This document shows, piece by piece, positions 61,632-64,000 of a stretch of 64,000 nt of DNA. Both the position numbers and the translations under genes were made by a program. The notes beneath the pieces are model-generated. The model did not search any database. It was not told the DNA's origin and worked only from the letters and a program-made list of their open reading frames with translations. Source of the stretch: Janthinobacterium sp. GW456P (GTDB lineage Bacteria; Pseudomonadota; Gammaproteobacteria; Burkholderiales; Burkholderiaceae_D). Location: the NCBI RefSeq assembly GCF_002127655.1, contig NZ_NEHB01000009.1, positions 1-64,000 of the forward strand. The letters run 5' to 3'. Numbering within the stretch: the first letter of the stretch is position 1; each line of letters opens with the position of its first letter.

Positions 61632-62330
61632 ATGAACACTGATGTGACGGCAGGCGAAAAAAGTAATGACAATCCGAATCTGCTCGACCCGTTCGAGATC
61701 CGCGTGCTGGCCGTGCTGGCCGAAAAGGAGGCGCTGACGCCGGACAGCTACCCGCTGTCGCTCAACGCGCTGACGAACGGCTGCAATCAATTGTCGAGCC
61801 GCGATCCCGTCATGGCGCTGTCCGAAGAAACCGTCTACGACGTGCTGCAGCGCCTGATGCAGCGCAAGTTGGTCAATGGCATCACGCAGGCGGGCGCCAG
61901 GGTCGCCAAGTACGAACACCGCATGCGCATCAAGTGGTCGCTGGAACAGGATAAACTGGCCATTCTGACGATCCTGATGCTGCGCGGCCTGCAGACGGCA
62001 GGAGAACTGCGCAGCCGCAGCGGCCGCGTGCATGAATTCAAGTCCGTGGCGGAAGTGGAATCGGGCCTGCAATTTTTGATCGACAAATACCCGCCGCTGG
62101 TGGCGAAACTGGCCATCGCACCCGGCGCCAAGGAGCCGCGCTACGGCCATCTGCTGGGCGGCGAGGAAGCGCTGGCGCAGTTCGAGACGGCGGCCGGTTT
62201 CGCCGGCGCCGTCAGCGCGCCGCAGCAGGGCAGCCGTGTCGCCCAGCTGGAACAGGAAGTGCTGCAGTTGCGCAGCGACTTCGATGGCCTGGCGGCGCAG
62301 TTCGAGGCGTTCCGCAAGCAGTTCGAATAA
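61632..62330 (+). CDS. yceH: YceH-family protein (DUF480)
   Basis: 232-residue protein with two tandem winged-helix domains, the YceH/DUF480 family. Typical motifs are FEIRVLAVLAEKEALTPDSYPLSLNAL and NQLSSRDPVM, then KLAILTILMLRGLQTAGELRSR. A C-terminal coiled segment is similar to SlyX-type helices (VAQLEQEVLQLRSDFDGLA). Function is unknown; DNA or protein binding is inferred from the fold. It lies 10 bp after cysE with an AAGGA site, so the two are likely co-transcribed. Confidence 0.92.
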   Translation: MNTDVTAGEKSNDNPNLLDPFEIRVLAVLAEKEALTPDSYPLSLNALTNGCNQLSSRDPVMALSEETVYDVLQRLMQRKLVNGITQAGARVAKYEHRMRIKWSLEQDKLAILTILMLRGLQTAGELRSRSGRVHEFKSVAEVESGLQFLIDKYPPLVAKLAIAPGAKEPRYGHLLGGEEALAQFETAAGFAGAVSAPQQGSRVAQLEQEVLQLRSDFDGLAAQFEAFRKQFE

Positions 62331-62345
62331 TTTCCGGGCACGCGC

Positions 62346-62789
62346 CTATCGTGCCTGCGGGTCGAAATACGCGGTCCAGGTCAGGCGGGAAGCGGCAAGG
62401 CCCTGCGCCTTGCCAAATTGCGCCATGGCCTTGCGCGGTTTTGCCAGTCCCGCCAGGGCCACCCCCAGGTTGTAATGGGTATGGCTGTCCGTCGAGCCCA
62501 GCTTGAGCGCCGTTTCCAGTACGTTGACGGCTTCCCTGTACTTGCCCTGGTCACACAGTACGGCGACCAGGCAAGTGATCAGGGCAGTGTCTTGCGGGGT
62601 TGCTTGCACGGCGTTGCGCAACACGGCTTCAGCTGCCGCCATGTGCGCATCCCACTGCCCGGCATCGCCTTCGGCCAGCGCGATATGCGCCTTGCTTGCG
62701 GCGATGGCGTTCATTGCCGGCTTAGCCAGGCCAGGCGGCGCAATTACTTCCGGTTTCATAATCGACGCCAGCCGTAACATCCCAGTCAT
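62346..62789 (-). CDS. Tetratricopeptide-repeat protein
   Basis: 147-residue protein with about three TPR motifs (AEAVLRNAVQATPQDTALI, YREAVNVLETALKLGSTDS, HTHYNLGVALAGLAKPRKAM). No signal peptide is visible. It is convergent with yceH. The start is uncertain: ATGs at 62789, 62780 and 62759 all fit and none has a good ribosome-binding site. Likely a protein-interaction module; no partner suggested. Confidence 0.68.
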   Translation of the reverse strand: MTGMLRLASIMKPEVIAPPGLAKPAMNAIAASKAHIALAEGDAGQWDAHMAAAEAVLRNAVQATPQDTALITCLVAVLCDQGKYREAVNVLETALKLGSTDSHTHYNLGVALAGLAKPRKAMAQFGKAQGLAASRLTWTAYFDPQAR

Positions 62790-62995
62790 CGGTGTCGTTC
62801 ATTGTTCATTCCTGGTAAATAGTCCATCGATACTGAAAGAGTTCAGGCATGCCATGCCGGTGGCGCGATGCGTCCCGTCTGCCCATCTTGAGCTTATTTA
62901 GAATATCATCTTGCCGGAATGCCAAGCGCGCAGTTTCTCCAAGTAGCTATTTAGCATGCACCACCATAAACAATTCGAATAAGCGGTCTTCACGC

Positions 62996-63499
62996 ATGAC
63001 TTTTTCCTTCCTCTGCCGCTCCTGCGGCGAGACCCACACGGGCATGCCCAGCTTCGGCGCCGATGCGCCGTGGCTGTACCAACAGATAGCGCCCGCCGAG
63101 CGCGCAGCGCGCTGCCAGATGGACAGCGATGCCTGCGTCGTCGATGAGGCGTACTGCTTCGTGCGCGCCACCATCGACATTCCCGTGCATGGCACCGACG
63201 AGCCATTCAGCTGGGGCGTGTGGGTGTCGCTGAGCGGCGAGAGCTTCGATGCGTGGGATGCCTGTTTCAACGATAGCAAGCGCGCGCACATCGGCCCCTT
63301 CTTCGGCTGGCTCAGTACGCAGCTGCCCGGGTATCCCGATACCGTGAACCTGAAAACCCGCGTGCACCTGCGCGACGATGGCGTACGACCGGTGATCGAA
63401 CTGGAACCGACCGGCCATCCGCTGGCCGTGGAACAGCGCGACGGCATCACGGCAGAGCGGGTGGCCGAGCTGTATGCGCGGCTGATGCATGGCAGCTGA
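62996..63499 (+). CDS. DUF2199 family protein
   Basis: 167-residue protein with a Zn-finger-like start (FLCRSCGETHTGMPSFGADAP), then RCQMDSDACVVDEAYCFVRATIDIPVHG and WGVWVSLS. This matches the DUF2199 family, of unknown function. The start at 62996 is used; the longer in-frame ORF back to 62849 has atypical composition and would precede the family start. Its stop overlaps a possible small gene. Confidence 0.85.
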   Translation: MTFSFLCRSCGETHTGMPSFGADAPWLYQQIAPAERAARCQMDSDACVVDEAYCFVRATIDIPVHGTDEPFSWGVWVSLSGESFDAWDACFNDSKRAHIGPFFGWLSTQLPGYPDTVNLKTRVHLRDDGVRPVIELEPTGHPLAVEQRDGITAERVAELYARLMHGS

Positions 63500-63623
63500 C
63501 CGCCCGCCAAGTGCCGCTGCCGAGCTCATCATGCCAAGCATGACGGCGGCCGTTGCGCCGCAAGAAAAGAAGGAGCGCAAGCGGGCCGCGTACGTGCAGG
63601 CGATCAACAAGGAAAAGCGCTGA
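63489..63623 (+). CDS. Possible small basic protein (44 residues)
   Basis: Short frame starting ATG at 63489, overlapping the DUF2199 gene by 11 bases, and ending TGA at 63623. The product MAADRPPSAAAELIMPSMTA is followed by a lysine-rich tail (APQEKKERKRAAYVQAINKEKR). No family recognised and no ribosome-binding site is obvious beyond coupling. An internal start at 63531 would give 30 residues. It may be spurious. Confidence 0.35.
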   Translation: MAADRPPSAAAELIMPSMTAAVAPQEKKERKRAAYVQAINKEKR

Positions 63624-63708
63624 GCTGCGGGCCAGTCTGCCTTGCAGTATGTAAAGTAGGTTCTTCCGATGGCCTGCAAGCCGCCCTCGGCAACGAATTG
63701 GATGCCAT

Positions 63709-64000
63709 ATGATGATGCGATCGGTATTGACCTTGCTGCTGGCGGCAGGGGTGTGTGACGTGCATGCGCAGGGCGACAGCGGCGCGGTGACGGCCCGCAA
63801 GGCGCGGGTTGAGAACGGCTTGCTGCAGCCCGTTGCCGTGCGCGGGGCGCCTGTCCATGCCATGCGGCTGACCGAGCGGATGCCGGCCCTGAACGTGCCG
63901 GGCGTGAGCATCGCCGTCATCAATGCCGGCGCGCTGGAATGGAGCGGCTCCTACGGCGTTGCGGACGCGCGGACGGGCCGCCCCGTCACCGCCGGCACGC
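63709..64000 (+). CDS. Beta-lactamase-like serine hydrolase (5' part)
   Basis: First 97 residues of an exported protein. A signal peptide (MMMRSVLTLLLAAGVCDVHAQ, cleavage near residue 21) is followed by an N-terminal region (PGVSIAVINAGALEWSGSYGVAD) that is characteristic of the class C beta-lactamase / serine hydrolase fold. The window ends before the expected SxxK motif. Three consecutive ATG codons at 63709, 63712 and 63715 make the start ambiguous by one or two residues. Confidence 0.75.
   Translation, partial: MMMRSVLTLLLAAGVCDVHAQGDSGAVTARKARVENGLLQPVAVRGAPVHAMRLTERMPALNVPGVSIAVINAGALEWSGSYGVADARTGRPVTAGT

Overview
The window looks like chromosomal DNA of a betaproteobacterium of the family Oxalobacteraceae (Janthinobacterium, Duganella or Massilia type). 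This is inferred from high GC, strongly GC-biased third codon positions, a pst-phoU-phoB-phoR operon beside ppk1, a phasin, a PEP-CTERM-type secreted protease and the general gene mix. No species is named because no search could be run. There is no rRNA, CRISPR array, recognisable transposase or phage block. Most of the window is core genome, with a few accessory spots.

Layout. 1-5360 (minus strand): a PAS-rich diguanylate cyclase, then sbcD and the 5' part of sbcC (cut by the window edge). 5361-5790: no gene, but a 161-bp imperfect palindrome. 5793-10552: a YajD-type HNH protein and an OmpR-type response regulator; a siderophore-type TonB receptor on the opposite strand; then a QseC/PmrB-like sensor kinase. 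The receptor/kinase intergenic region carries two Fur-box-like sites and a near-perfect PmrA-type box. 10626-19676: a YcaQ/AlkX-like DNA glycosylase, a DUF2804 protein, a Pat-like acyl-CoA synthetase/GNAT protein, a helical protein, a DUF349 protein and moaE. 19738-22404: clpB behind a textbook sigma-32 promoter. 22405-24358: one copy of a structured repeat, an orphan PotF-like binding protein, a 42-residue membrane protein and a duplicated sixA tail.

24359-34102 is a phosphate block. sixA and ppk1 run leftward and pstS-pstC-pstA-pstB-phoU-phoB-phoR run rightward from a shared region full of Pho-box half-sites. A second copy of the structured repeat lies between pstS and pstC, so it may set the ratio of the abundant binding protein to the membrane components. 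34150-38329: an EgtB-like protein lacking two of the expected iron-binding histidines, an SF1 helicase and a nucleotide-sugar-type epimerase. 38391-38593: a possible small RNA with a strong terminator. 38712-41717: a LiaI/LiaF-like membrane pair followed by a LytS/LytTR two-component system. 41703-45604 (minus): a bacterial FAN1 nuclease overlapping a nuclease-helicase fusion with an Fe-S XPD-like motor, probably a DNA-crosslink or structure-specific repair pair.

45700-52625: a SUKH-fold protein, an MFS exporter, a phasin, a small secreted protein, a REC-PAS-GAF histidine kinase, and a divergent HxlR regulator/QorB-like quinone reductase pair. 52668-57115: three intact tRNA-Leu(CAG) genes and one truncated copy, with near-identical terminators; they flank a 3.9-kb stretch encoding a PEP-CTERM metalloprotease and a secreted heparinase II/III-like lyase. 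57442-64000: rnr, rlmB, cysE, yceH, a TPR protein, a DUF2199 protein, a possible 44-residue protein and the start of a serine hydrolase.
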